Shown: piece by piece, positions 1 to 8,069 of the stretch
Layout: every line of letters starts with the position of its first letter
Numbering within the stretch: the stretch's first letter is position 1
Source: Mycolicibacterium sp. TUM20985
GTDB lineage: Bacteria; Actinomycetota; Actinomycetes; Mycobacteriales; Mycobacteriaceae
DNA length: 64,000 bases
Direction of reading: 5' to 3'
Assembly (NCBI RefSeq): GCF_030295745.1
Contig: NZ_AP027291.1
Coordinates: 5,394,001 to 5,458,000 of the forward strand
Notes under the pieces: model-generated
The model's database searches: none
What the model saw: only the letters and a program-made list of their open reading frames with translations
Told to the model about the DNA's origin: nothing
Translations under genes and position numbers: made by a program

Positions 1-106
1 GCGCTCTGCTTGGGTGTGCCCAACGGCACCGGCTCGCGTCTCAGGCTGACCCGAAATGGACCCAGCACGCCGAAGTCCAGACCCGACGCAAGCACCGCAC
101 TCGATG

Positions 107-1960
107 TCATCGGCCAGCGACGAGTTTCACCACGGGGTTCGGGCCCAAATCCGAGACGTAGATGTTGCCCGCCCCGTCGACCGCCACGCCCTGGGGATCG
201 TTCAGGCCGGTCAAGGGCAGCGGGATCGCCGCCGCCGCGCCCGGCTCGAGCTCGACGATCGCGGCATTACCGCGGTCGGTGACGTAGACGGAGCCCTTCG
301 AGTCGACCGCCACACCGTGGGGATCGTTGACGCCGTTGAACGGGAGTGGTTCGGCCACCGTCGAGCCTGCCGGCAGCTGCATCACCCGGTTGTTACCCGT
401 GTCGGTGACGACGACCCCGCCTGCCGCGTCGACGGCGACCCCGCGGGGATCGTTGAGGCCGACGAAGGGCAGCGTGATCGCCGCCGTCGCGCCGGCCGCC
501 AGGAACAGCACCCGATCGTTCCCACGATCGACGACATAGACGTCGCCCGCCGGACTGACGATGATGCCGCGGGGATCGTTGAGGCCGACGAAGGGCAGCG
601 TGGCCGCCGCGGGCGCGCCCGCGGGCAGCCACTCCACCCGATCGTTACTCGAGTCGGTGACGTAGACGCCGCCCTTGGCATCGACCGCCACGTCTCGCGG
701 GTTCTTGAGCCCGGTGAACGGCAGCTGGGTCGCAGCCGTCGCGCCGGGCTCCAGTCGCATCACCTGATCCGTGCCGATGCCGGTGACGTACGCGGTCCCA
801 GCAGCATCGACCGCGACCCCGCCAGCGACGCGAATCCCTGGGAACGGCAGTGCAATCTGTGACGAAAACCCTTGGCCGACCGGGAGGGCGGAGGTGGCGG
901 AAGTGGCAGTGCCGTCTGACGGCTGCCGCCCGACGATGATGACTCCCGCGACGACGACGGCCACGGCCGCGACGGCCGCCATTACCGCGATAGCCCTGCG
1001 CGACAAATGAATTCGCTGGCGAGAGTGTGTTTGACCGGCCTCGATGGCGGGGAGTGTCGGATCCCCCGCCGCCGCACGGGCGGCCGCGGCAAGCTCGTGA
1101 ACGGAGGCGTAGCGGTCGTCGGGATTCTTGGCCATCCCCTTGGCGATGACCTCGTCGAACGCTACGGGTACATCGGACTTCGTGACACTGGGTTGCGGCG
1201 GCGGAGTGTGCAGATGATGGGCGATTAACCCCTGCACGCCCACGTCGGAGGTGAACGGTGGCTGGCCGGTGAGACACTCGTACAGCACGCACGTCAGCGC
1301 GTACACGTCCACCCGGGAGTGGGTCTTGACTGCGGCGCCAATGGCCTCCGGCGCCATGTAGACCGCGGTGCCGATGGTTTCGCCGGCCTTGGTCAGCGTG
1401 TGGTCTCCGGACGCGTGAGCGATCCCGAAGTCGATGAGGTAGGCGAAGTCGTTTTCAGATACCAGGATGTTCGACGGTTTGACGTCGCGGTGTACCAGAC
1501 CGACGTCGTGGGCCGCTTGAAGTGCTCCGGCAACCTGGACGATGATCGCCACCGCCCGTGACGGCGGCAAGGCAGCTTCTTGTTTGATCAGCGTGCGAAG
1601 GTCCTTACCGTCGACCAGTCGCATGTTCAGGAACAGCCGACCGTCCACATCACCGAAGTCGTGGATCGGGATGATGTGCGGCTCGGTCAGCTGCGCCACG
1701 GCCTCGCACTCCCGCCGGAACCGTTCGCGCGACTCCTCGTCGTCGGCGGAGTGTGCGGGCAAGACCTTCAGCGCGACCACCCGATTGGTCTGCGAATCGC
1801 GCGCCCGCCACACCTGACCCATGCCGCCCGCACCAAGCAGTGACAGCAGACCATAGCGTCCGAAGACCTCGGTCGGTACTGCGCCCGAGGTGGCGTCCCC
1901 GCCGTCGGTCGAGCCTCCGCCCTGCGTGGAGTCCCCGCCGTCTATGACCGTGTCATCCAT
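107..1960 (-). CDS. pknD: Membrane Ser/Thr protein kinase with extracellular NHL beta-propeller (PknD-like)
   Basis: This is a 617-residue receptor-type kinase. The cytoplasmic kinase domain (about residues 35-300) has the Gly-rich loop, the ATP-anchoring Lys65, the catalytic loop HRDVKPSN with Asp159, and DFG Asp177, so it should be active. A single membrane helix lies at about 323-343. The outer part (about 360-617) is made of roughly six repeats of the type NDPRGVAVD...VYVTD, which are NHL blades and form a ligand-sensing propeller as in PknD. The N-terminal 30 residues are Gly/Ser/Thr/Asp-rich and may be an autophosphorylation tail. The start lacks a strong ribosome site. Nothing next to it suggests a dedicated substrate. 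The symbol rests on architecture; mycobacteria carry several NHL kinases, so orthology is not proven. Confidence 0.88.
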   Translation of the reverse strand: MDDTVIDGGDSTQGGGSTDGGDATSGAVPTEVFGRYGLLSLLGAGGMGQVWRARDSQTNRVVALKVLPAHSADDEESRERFRRECEAVAQLTEPHIIPIHDFGDVDGRLFLNMRLVDGKDLRTLIKQEAALPPSRAVAIIVQVAGALQAAHDVGLVHRDVKPSNILVSENDFAYLIDFGIAHASGDHTLTKAGETIGTAVYMAPEAIGAAVKTHSRVDVYALTCVLYECLTGQPPFTSDVGVQGLIAHHLHTPPPQPSVTKSDVPVAFDEVIAKGMAKNPDDRYASVHELAAAARAAAGDPTLPAIEAGQTHSRQRIHLSRRAIAVMAAVAAVAVVVAGVIIVGRQPSDGTATSATSALPVGQGFSSQIALPFPGIRVAGGVAVDAAGTAYVTGIGTDQVMRLEPGATAATQLPFTGLKNPRDVAVDAKGGVYVTDSSNDRVEWLPAGAPAAATLPFVGLNDPRGIIVSPAGDVYVVDRGNDRVLFLAAGATAAITLPFVGLNDPRGVAVDAAGGVVVTDTGNNRVMQLPAGSTVAEPLPFNGVNDPHGVAVDSKGSVYVTDRGNAAIVELEPGAAAAIPLPLTGLNDPQGVAVDGAGNIYVSDLGPNPVVKLVAGR

Positions 1961-2147
1961 TGCGGCTGATAACCCCGTCTCTGAGTGGCTAGCGCCACGC
2001 GCTCATTCAAACAGGCGAAACGGCAGTTTGGCGTCGGTTGCATCGACGGTGCGGCCCACGTTCTGGACGCACCTCGGTTCTTGAGGGTTCTCTATGTGTT
2101 TGCCTTCCCACGGCGCGTCCCGTTGACTCCTGTGTCACGATTTGCGT

Positions 2148-2963
2148 ATGGGGAAATTGGGGCTCTTGATAACTGCTGGGGCGGCGATTGCCGTGTCGGC
2201 GACGCAGGTCTTGCCCGCGCCGAACGCAGCTGCCGCGCCGTGTCCCGACGCCGAGTTGGTGTTCGCGCGCGGCACCACCGAACTGCCTGGTACCGGCCCC
2301 ACCGGGGAGGCGTTCGTCAGCTCGCTGCGCTCGCAGCTCGGCCCGAAATCGCTCGGCGTGTACGCCGTCGACTACCCCGCGACCACGGACTTCCCGACCG
2401 CCATCGAGGGCATCAGGGACGCGCGGGACCACGTCCTCTCCACCATCGCGAGCTGCCCGGACGCCGCGCTGGTACTCGGCGGCTTCTCTCAGGGCGCGGC
2501 AGTGATCGGCTTCCTCACCTCGAGTGTGGTGCCCGACGGTGTGTCACCTCAAGACGTCCCCGCCCCGATGCCGGCCGAGGCCGCCGAACGCGTGGCGGCC
2601 GTCGTGCTGTTCGGAAAGCCGTCCGTGCGCTTCATGAAGGCGATCCGCGACCCGGACGTGGTCGTCGGACCGAACTATGCGGCGAAGGCCATCGAGTTGT
2701 GCGTCGACAACGACCTGGTGTGCGACCCACATGGGCGAAGTTTCTCCGCGCACAACCAGTACATGGAGTCAGGTCTCGTAGACCAGGGCGCATCATTCGT
2801 TGCGCAACGGCTGCAAGCTGTTTGGGCCGTTGACACGACGGAGCCGTCGACCCCGACCCCCGCGCTGTTGTCCACACCTGCGCACGGGCTGGCATCAGCG
2901 AACACCCCGTCCAGCATCGACGCGCTTCCCGGCCCGGCGCCGCTTCCCGGCCCCGCAGCCTGA
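2148..2963 (+). CDS. Secreted cutinase-family serine esterase
   Basis: This 271-residue protein is an exported esterase of the cutinase (Culp) family. A signal peptide with an Ala-rich cleavage region covers about residues 1-30. The nucleophile elbow GGFSQGA carries the catalytic Ser, and the later segments NDLVCDPHG and HNQYM match the Asp and His regions. Cysteines near the start of the mature domain and around the Asp region fit the family disulfides. The C-terminal 40 residues are rich in Pro, Thr and Ser and look like a cell-wall linker. Family members hydrolyse lipid esters at the cell surface. I chose the ATG at 2148; a TTG two codons upstream is also in frame. It is divergent from the kinase gene and convergent with the next gene. 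Confidence 0.88.
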   Translation: MGKLGLLITAGAAIAVSATQVLPAPNAAAAPCPDAELVFARGTTELPGTGPTGEAFVSSLRSQLGPKSLGVYAVDYPATTDFPTAIEGIRDARDHVLSTIASCPDAALVLGGFSQGAAVIGFLTSSVVPDGVSPQDVPAPMPAEAAERVAAVVLFGKPSVRFMKAIRDPDVVVGPNYAAKAIELCVDNDLVCDPHGRSFSAHNQYMESGLVDQGASFVAQRLQAVWAVDTTEPSTPTPALLSTPAHGLASANTPSSIDALPGPAPLPGPAA

Positions 2964-2989
2964 GCGCCAAGGCAACTCGGTCCCACGCG

Positions 2990-3847
2990 TTACGCGACGC
3001 GCCTCAGCCACAGGCTGCCCGGGCTTTCGTGCGCCGCATCGGGGAAGTACCGGGCGACGATCTCGGGGTGCTTCTGCCATACCCAAGAACTGAAGAACAG
3101 GATCTCGAAGGAGCTGTTATAGCTCAGGAATGAGCGCAGCAGGTACGACTCGTTCCAGCTCCGACGCTCCCTGAGCCAGGTCTCGGGGTACTCGAATGGG
3201 TAGAAGATGTCGTGGACGTGCACGATGACGCCAGGCTTGAGTCGTGGCAATATTCGGAACAAGAGCCAATTGACGTCACTTCCGGGCTTGCTGACATGGG
3301 TGCTGTCGATGAAGAGGATGTCGCCCTCGTCGAGGATGTCGAACGTTTCGACGGGAACATCCTGAACTGCCTTGCGGTGAATCGTGGTGGCCGCCGGGTC
3401 GCGGCCCTTGAGAAGCCCGAGGAGTCGTTTCGGATAGGGCTCGATGAATGTCAGTTCCATGTCGGGCAATTCACTATCGCGCACGTCGAGGGCAATCGCA
3501 GACGAGAACCCAGAACCCACCTCGACGACGCGTTTGGGGCGAAGCGTGGTCAACATCGAGTAGTACACCGCGCCGTCGCCGAGCCCGAACCACACGTTGT
3601 CGGGACTGTACCGGTCCCATGACTTCGAGAAGTGAGACCATTTCGGCCCCAGGCGATTCGCCATGACGAGCTGTTCGTCGACGTGTAGTTCGTATCCTTC
3701 GTCGAGTTGCATGTCGGCGCGCTGATCGCGCGCCCGACCGGCATCGCTCACGCTCGAAATCGGTGAATAGAAATGTCCTGGAGGCCGAAACAAGCGCAGA
3801 GTTCTCGCGGTACTCAACGCGTGGTTCGCAGCCTCGGACATCTTCAT
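2990..3847 (-). CDS. Class I SAM-dependent methyltransferase (Methyltransf_24 type)
   Basis: This 285-residue protein has a Rossmann methyltransferase core. Motif I is VVEVGSGFSS, followed by an acidic strand end (TFIEPYP) and DILFIDSTH, a pattern typical of Methyltransf_24 enzymes found near polysaccharide and glycopeptidolipid genes. The later motif VHVHDIFYPFEYPETWL resembles the catalytic region of sugar or glycan O-methyltransferases. There is no signal peptide, so it should be cytosolic. The acceptor cannot be told from sequence. A TAGTGT -10 box lies 6 nt before the ATG, supporting leaderless translation from 3847. It ends 26 bp from the convergent cutinase gene. Confidence 0.75.
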   Translation of the reverse strand: MKMSEAANHALSTARTLRLFRPPGHFYSPISSVSDAGRARDQRADMQLDEGYELHVDEQLVMANRLGPKWSHFSKSWDRYSPDNVWFGLGDGAVYYSMLTTLRPKRVVEVGSGFSSAIALDVRDSELPDMELTFIEPYPKRLLGLLKGRDPAATTIHRKAVQDVPVETFDILDEGDILFIDSTHVSKPGSDVNWLLFRILPRLKPGVIVHVHDIFYPFEYPETWLRERRSWNESYLLRSFLSYNSSFEILFFSSWVWQKHPEIVARYFPDAAHESPGSLWLRRVA

Positions 3848-3853
3848 GATCGG

Positions 3854-3859
3854 ACACTA
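3854..3859 (-). promoter_or_regulatory. -10 box of leaderless promoter for the methyltransferase
   Basis: On the minus strand TAGTGT sits 6 nt upstream of the ATG at 3847. It fits the TANNNT form of mycobacterial SigA promoters and puts the transcript start at or next to the start codon. Confidence 0.5.
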
Positions 3860-3954
3860 ACTCCCGACCGTGCTCAAAAGTGTCGGCTTCGTCAATAAGG
3901 ACCAAGCCGCCATCGACCCACGGCGTCGATCCCCCCACCAGCAAACTCGCGCGT

Positions 3955-3960
3955 TAACAT
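3955..3960 (+). promoter_or_regulatory. -10 box of leaderless promoter
   Basis: TAACAT ends 9 nt before the ATG at 3970, and no Shine-Dalgarno sequence is visible. Transcription would begin within about 3 nt of the start codon. Confidence 0.45.
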
Positions 3961-3969
3961 CGAGCCACT

Positions 3970-4491
3970 ATGACCCACTCCGCCGAACCAGATGACCAGC
4001 AACTGCACCAACCGGCCGACACCGTCAGGCGGAGCCCGTGGCGATGGGTCAGCCTCGCCCTCGCGGTGATTGCGGTCGCCGCGACTGGGGTGGCCGTCTG
4101 GGCTCTCACGCGGTCGCCGTCCGACACGGCGCCAGCGCCTACCGCGCAACAGGTTCAGGAGGCCAAGGCGCGGGCGTGCGAGGCCTACGCCAAGGTGCGC
4201 ACGGCCGTCGCGCTGCAGACTCAGGCCGAGGTCGGCACCGATCCGATTGCGACACAAGCGCTTGCGGCCAATGCACGCCTGGCGATGTCCGTCGGCAGCG
4301 AGCACCTCGTCGACAACTTGAGTTCCGCCACGCCACCCGAGTTGGCGGGACTGCTCCGCACGCTTGCGACGGATCTTCAGAACCTCACGATCAACGCTCT
4401 CGCCGGGACCGCAGACGACGAGGCCGGCCAAGTCGCCCGACTACGCGACCTCGAGACGAACAGCACGAAGATCGTCGACCTCTGCAAGTGA
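3970..4491 (+). CDS. Membrane-anchored protein of unknown function
   Basis: This 173-residue protein has a short cytoplasmic N-terminus, one membrane helix at about residues 27-47 (SLALAVIAVAATGVAVWAL), and an exported Ala-rich helical domain of about 120 residues with two cysteines. The layout resembles small Mce-associated and other conserved mycobacterial single-pass proteins, but I do not recognise a named family. It is convergent with the secreted-protein gene that follows, with 7 bp between stops, so it appears monocistronic. The start is supported by the -10 box just upstream. Confidence 0.7.
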   Translation: MTHSAEPDDQQLHQPADTVRRSPWRWVSLALAVIAVAATGVAVWALTRSPSDTAPAPTAQQVQEAKARACEAYAKVRTAVALQTQAEVGTDPIATQALAANARLAMSVGSEHLVDNLSSATPPELAGLLRTLATDLQNLTINALAGTADDEAGQVARLRDLETNSTKIVDLCK

Positions 4492-4498
4492 CGCCGAA

Positions 4499-5791
4499 CT
4501 AGCCTGCTGCACTTCCCGATCCGGTGTCGCCGCCGTTGTCGGCACTTCCGGTGCCACCGGTGGACCCGGTGCCACCGGTGGACCCGGGACGGGTGCCGTT
4601 GAACGCATCGAGCACATCGGTGATGGGCTTCAACGGCTTCCACGGATCGAAGGGCTTGCTTCCGCCGCCGCTGGTCGTCCCAGCACCCGTCGTCGGGCTG
4701 AGGGGCGCGCCGTTGACGCCAGGAATCACGACCTCCGGCTTGGTGTCGTCGATCTTCGACGTAGCGACCTTCGGGGTGTCCTCGGCGGGTGGCGCCGTCG
4801 CGGCGCTGACGGGCTCGACGGCGGCGGCCTTCGGAGCCGGGTCATCGACCGGCTGGACCGCGGGCGGGTCGGTCACCAGCGGCTGCACGATCCCGGGCGG
4901 CGGCGGGGTGATGCCGGCAAAGGGGGTGTTGGCGGCGGTCATGTCCGGCGACATCGTGAAGGAGATACCGGGCGGGAAGATGCTGGTGCTGATCGACGGC
5001 AGGACGTTGAAGTCGAACGTCATCGACCCGATCTGCGTCGTGGTGTGCAGACCGCCGATGTAGTAGTCGTTGATCGGGCCCGCCCCGAAGTCGCGGGAGA
5101 CGACGAATCCAGTCGTTCCGGTGTTGGTGATGAGCCCCGGGATCCCGCCCGACCACCGACCGATGTCGACGGCACTGAAATCGTCGGGCTGGCCGCTAGG
5201 CAGGAGCGTGCCACTCGGTGCCTGAGTGAGGCCGATGGCCTTGAGGACGTTCAAATTGAAGAACATCGGGCCGAAGGTGTTGGCGGTCTGCAGGACCCCG
5301 GCGTGGGTGCCGATGAACGGGTCGTAAGCGGCACCGTCCTCCGTGAAGCCCACGACGCCGACACTGCTGGCCAGCCCCGCCACTCCCAGCACCCACTGAT
5401 CCAGGCTGGTCACGTTCGCGGTGGCCGGCTGGGCGCCGTTCGGTGCCTGGTTGGCGCTGATCGACCTGATGGAGTTGAGGCCGAAGGCCAGGGGTCCGAC
5501 CTGATTGATGCTGTCGAGCGTGCCCTTGGCACCAACGGCAATGCCGTTGCTGTAGTCGCTGATCGCCGATAGCGCGGCGACACCGGAACTGCCGACCGGC
5601 GAGCCGGGGCCGACACCCCACGGGTAGGCCTGACTGAAGGCGAAGTCGAAGGGCTGGGCGGCGGTTCGGACCTCGGGGACGGGAGTGCGTTCGGGGGTAG
5701 CGGCGAGCGATCCGTATTGGACCATCAGCAACGCGGCGGCGCCCACCGCCGTTACACCGGCGCCCACGGAGAGATACTTCGTTCCGATCAT
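4499..5791 (-). CDS. Secreted mycobacterial protein of unknown function with Pro/Gly-rich tail
   Basis: This 430-residue protein starts with a signal sequence or membrane anchor (about residues 7-30). The body to about residue 280 contains repeated, related segments of the type NxFGPMFFNLNVLKAIG, QVGPLAFGLNSIRSIS and QIGSMTFDFNVLPSIS, so it seems to be an internally repeated beta-rich exported domain. The rest is a low-complexity tail rich in Pro, Ala, Thr and Gly, ending in Ser-Thr-Gly-Gly repeats encoded by an 18-bp tandem repeat. I do not recognise the family. An AAGGGGA ribosome site precedes the ATG at 5791. Confidence 0.7.
   Translation of the reverse strand: MIGTKYLSVGAGVTAVGAAALLMVQYGSLAATPERTPVPEVRTAAQPFDFAFSQAYPWGVGPGSPVGSSGVAALSAISDYSNGIAVGAKGTLDSINQVGPLAFGLNSIRSISANQAPNGAQPATANVTSLDQWVLGVAGLASSVGVVGFTEDGAAYDPFIGTHAGVLQTANTFGPMFFNLNVLKAIGLTQAPSGTLLPSGQPDDFSAVDIGRWSGGIPGLITNTGTTGFVVSRDFGAGPINDYYIGGLHTTTQIGSMTFDFNVLPSISTSIFPPGISFTMSPDMTAANTPFAGITPPPPGIVQPLVTDPPAVQPVDDPAPKAAAVEPVSAATAPPAEDTPKVATSKIDDTKPEVVIPGVNGAPLSPTTGAGTTSGGGSKPFDPWKPLKPITDVLDAFNGTRPGSTGGTGSTGGTGSADNGGDTGSGSAAG
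4549..4586. repeat. 18-bp tandem duplication inside the secreted-protein gene
   Basis: The unit CGGTGCCACCGGTGGACC occurs twice in a row and encodes the STGGTG-type repeats at the C-terminus of the minus-strand protein. Repeat-length variation between strains is plausible. Confidence 0.6.
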
Positions 5792-6154
5792 GAGATCCCC
5801 TTTTGCAGCAGTTAAGCCCTGCGCCGCGCAGTGTGTAGGGTCAAGTTACCCCCACTGCTTTCAAATGCAAAGGATCCAGCTAACTCCGCGCGCCACCGAA
5901 TCCACGTTGCCGACCGCTGGGTCGATCCAGCGCCAGGAAGTGCTCCTCGACTGCCTTCCCGGGCCCGCCGGGCACGTTCGCCCGACGCCCGGAAATCCGC
6001 GCCGGTGTCAATTTTGCGGCCCCTTCATCGACGCATCCACCCACGCCTCCGGGGACGGCTCGGTGATAGCTGCTCGCAACCCGATTCGACCTCGGTGTTT
6101 CGGCGATCCACCACCGGGTAGCACCCCCGGAGCCGAACCGAGGAGACGTCACTC
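5792..6154. other. Intergenic region, 363 bp, divergent promoters expected
   Basis: No convincing gene is present. The region separates the minus-strand secreted protein from the plus-strand dehydrogenase, so it should hold both promoters. On the minus strand a TTGACC lies about 50 bp before the ATG at 5791, but I see no well-spaced -10. On the plus strand only the GGAGA ribosome site before 6155 is clear. Confidence 0.6.
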
Positions 6155-7303
6155 ATGCGCGCAATGGTTTATCGCGGCCCGTACAAGATCCGGGTCGAGA
6201 ACAAGGAAATGCCGCCGATCGAGCATCCGAACGACGCCATCGTGCGGGTGACCATGGCGGCGATCTGCGGATCGGATCTGCACCTCTATCACGGGATGAT
6301 GCCGGACACCCGGGTCGGCATGACCTTCGGCCACGAGTTCGTCGGCGTGGTCGAAGAGGTCGGGCCGTCGGTGCAGAATCTCAAGCGCGGCGACCGCGTG
6401 ATGGTGCCGTTCAACGTCTATTGCGGGTCGTGCTACTTCTGCGCCCGCGGCCTCTTCTCCAACTGCCACAACGTGAATCCGAATGCCACCGCCGTCGGCG
6501 GCATCTACGGCTACTCGCACACGTGCGGCGGTTATGACGGCGGGCAGGCGGAGTTCGTCCGGGTCCCGTTCGCCGACGTCGGCCCCGCGATCATCCCGGA
6601 ATGGATGGACGAAGAGGACGCGCTGCTGTGCACCGACGCTCTGGCAACGGGCTACTTCGGTGCCCAGCTGGCCGACATCGCCGAGGGTGACACCGTGGCG
6701 GTGTTCGGCGCCGGGCCGGTCGGTCTCTACGCCGCGAAGTCGGCGTGGTTGATGGGCGCCGGCCGGGTGATCGTCATCGACTACCTCGAGAACCGGTTGG
6801 AGAAGGCGCGCACCTTCGCCCATGCGGAAACCCGCAACTTCGCCGAGTACGACGACATCGTGGTCGAGATGAAGAAGGCCACCGGGCACCTGGGCGCCGA
6901 CTCGGTGATCGAGTGCGTCGGAGCCGAGGCCGATGGCAACTTCCTGCAACACGTGACCGCCGCCAAGTTCAAACTCCAGGGCGGCTCACCAGTGGCCCTG
7001 AACTGGGCCATCGACTCCGTCCGCAAGGGCGGCACGGTGTCGGTCATGGGCGCCTACGGACCGATGTTCAGTGCCGTCAAGTTCGGTGACGCGATGAACA
7101 AGGGCTTGACGTTGCGGATGAACCAGTGCCCGGTCAAACGGCAGTGGCCGCGGTTGTTCTCACACATCCGCAATGGCTACCTCAAGCCGAACGATATTGT
7201 CACCCATCGCATTCCGTTGGAGCACATCGCCGATGGCTACCACATCTTCTCGGCGAAGCTCGACGACTGCATCAAGCCGATCATCCTTCCCCAGGCCAGC
7301 TGA
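6155..7303 (+). CDS. Zinc-dependent alcohol dehydrogenase (formaldehyde-dehydrogenase-like)
   Basis: This 382-residue enzyme belongs to the medium-chain dehydrogenases. The catalytic zinc ligands are visible (ICGSD Cys, GHEF His-Glu). The structural zinc site is the four-cysteine lobe CGSCYFCARGLFSNC. The nucleotide fold has VFGAGPVGL, and an Asp ends the second strand (VIDY), which favours NAD over NADP. The long insert after the Rossmann core resembles glutathione-independent formaldehyde dehydrogenases. It should oxidise a small alcohol or aldehyde in the cytosol. The next gene starts 12 bp downstream and probably shares the transcript. Confidence 0.85.
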   Translation: MRAMVYRGPYKIRVENKEMPPIEHPNDAIVRVTMAAICGSDLHLYHGMMPDTRVGMTFGHEFVGVVEEVGPSVQNLKRGDRVMVPFNVYCGSCYFCARGLFSNCHNVNPNATAVGGIYGYSHTCGGYDGGQAEFVRVPFADVGPAIIPEWMDEEDALLCTDALATGYFGAQLADIAEGDTVAVFGAGPVGLYAAKSAWLMGAGRVIVIDYLENRLEKARTFAHAETRNFAEYDDIVVEMKKATGHLGADSVIECVGAEADGNFLQHVTAAKFKLQGGSPVALNWAIDSVRKGGTVSVMGAYGPMFSAVKFGDAMNKGLTLRMNQCPVKRQWPRLFSHIRNGYLKPNDIVTHRIPLEHIADGYHIFSAKLDDCIKPIILPQAS

Positions 7304-7315
7304 CAGGAGCACGTC

Positions 7316-7891
7316 ATGGTGTACACCGCAGACCATCCGCCGATCCCCAACAGCGACGAACTGCGCGCCAGAATCCCGGGCTGGGGTGCCGACCTCGATC
7401 CCGCCGATCGACCGTCGGTGCCGCGGCTGAAGTTCGACCCCGCGGCGACGGGCGCGCACTGGGACTTCCCAGAACGGCAGCCGGAGAAGTGGCCGCGCGA
7501 GCGATCGATCGAGCACGCGATGCTCACCCCGGTGTTCGGTACGTCGACACCACCTCGCGGCCTGTCGGGCGTCGTGCGCCGCTATGCCTACCGGTACAGC
7601 GAGGGCCGCGCCGCGCACTGGCTCCTGCTGATTGCGGCCGACCGGGTGGACGCCGCCGAAAGCCACGTCCTGTCCTTCCTCACGCTGCGGCCCGACAATC
7701 CGTTCACCGAGACGGGGATCAGGAGCGAGTTCACCCATCACGGCTTCAAGGCCAGGACGGGCACGACGCGCGTCGACAACTCGCACACATGGATCGACCC
7801 GATTCTGGTTGCTGGGCCGTGGGTGCTCACCACCGCGCTGCTCCTCAGGGCCGGCCGGAGGCTGACGAAGCGGACCCAAGCCCCCGCCTGA
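7316..7891 (+). CDS. Conserved protein of unknown function, C-terminal membrane segment
   Basis: This 191-residue protein has no family I can name. The first 95 residues are polar and rich in Pro, Asp and Arg. A hydrophobic patch follows (HWLLLIAADRVD), and a likely membrane segment lies near the end (DPILVAGPWVLTTALLLRAG), followed by a basic tail. It begins 12 bp after the dehydrogenase with an AGGAG ribosome site, so the two are co-transcribed and probably act together. Confidence 0.7.
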   Translation: MVYTADHPPIPNSDELRARIPGWGADLDPADRPSVPRLKFDPAATGAHWDFPERQPEKWPRERSIEHAMLTPVFGTSTPPRGLSGVVRRYAYRYSEGRAAHWLLLIAADRVDAAESHVLSFLTLRPDNPFTETGIRSEFTHHGFKARTGTTRVDNSHTWIDPILVAGPWVLTTALLLRAGRRLTKRTQAPA

Positions 7892-8069
7892 CCCAGAAGC
7901 GCCATTCGGGATTCGGGACCTTGGACACTGTCGGGCGGCAGCTACGTCGATTTAGCATTGACGGATTGCTTCGCCGCCAATTGCGTGCGAAATGAGCTGC
8001 GGCACGTCATTGTGCTTCAAAGCGATGCATCGCTCGCGAGACACGTTTGTTCGACGGTGAGGATTCTCC

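Noticed and set aside
1..106. Partial gene at the left edge
   Set aside because: No frame here has recognisable features before the kinase stop codon.
56..862. Long plus-strand open frame at the left edge
   Set aside because: It is the complement of the NHL repeat region of the kinase gene; the protein is low-complexity and lacks any domain.
1961..2147. Promoter search between the kinase and cutinase genes
   Set aside because: A TTGACT lies near the cutinase start, but a -10 at normal spacing would fall on the start codon; no reliable promoter could be named.
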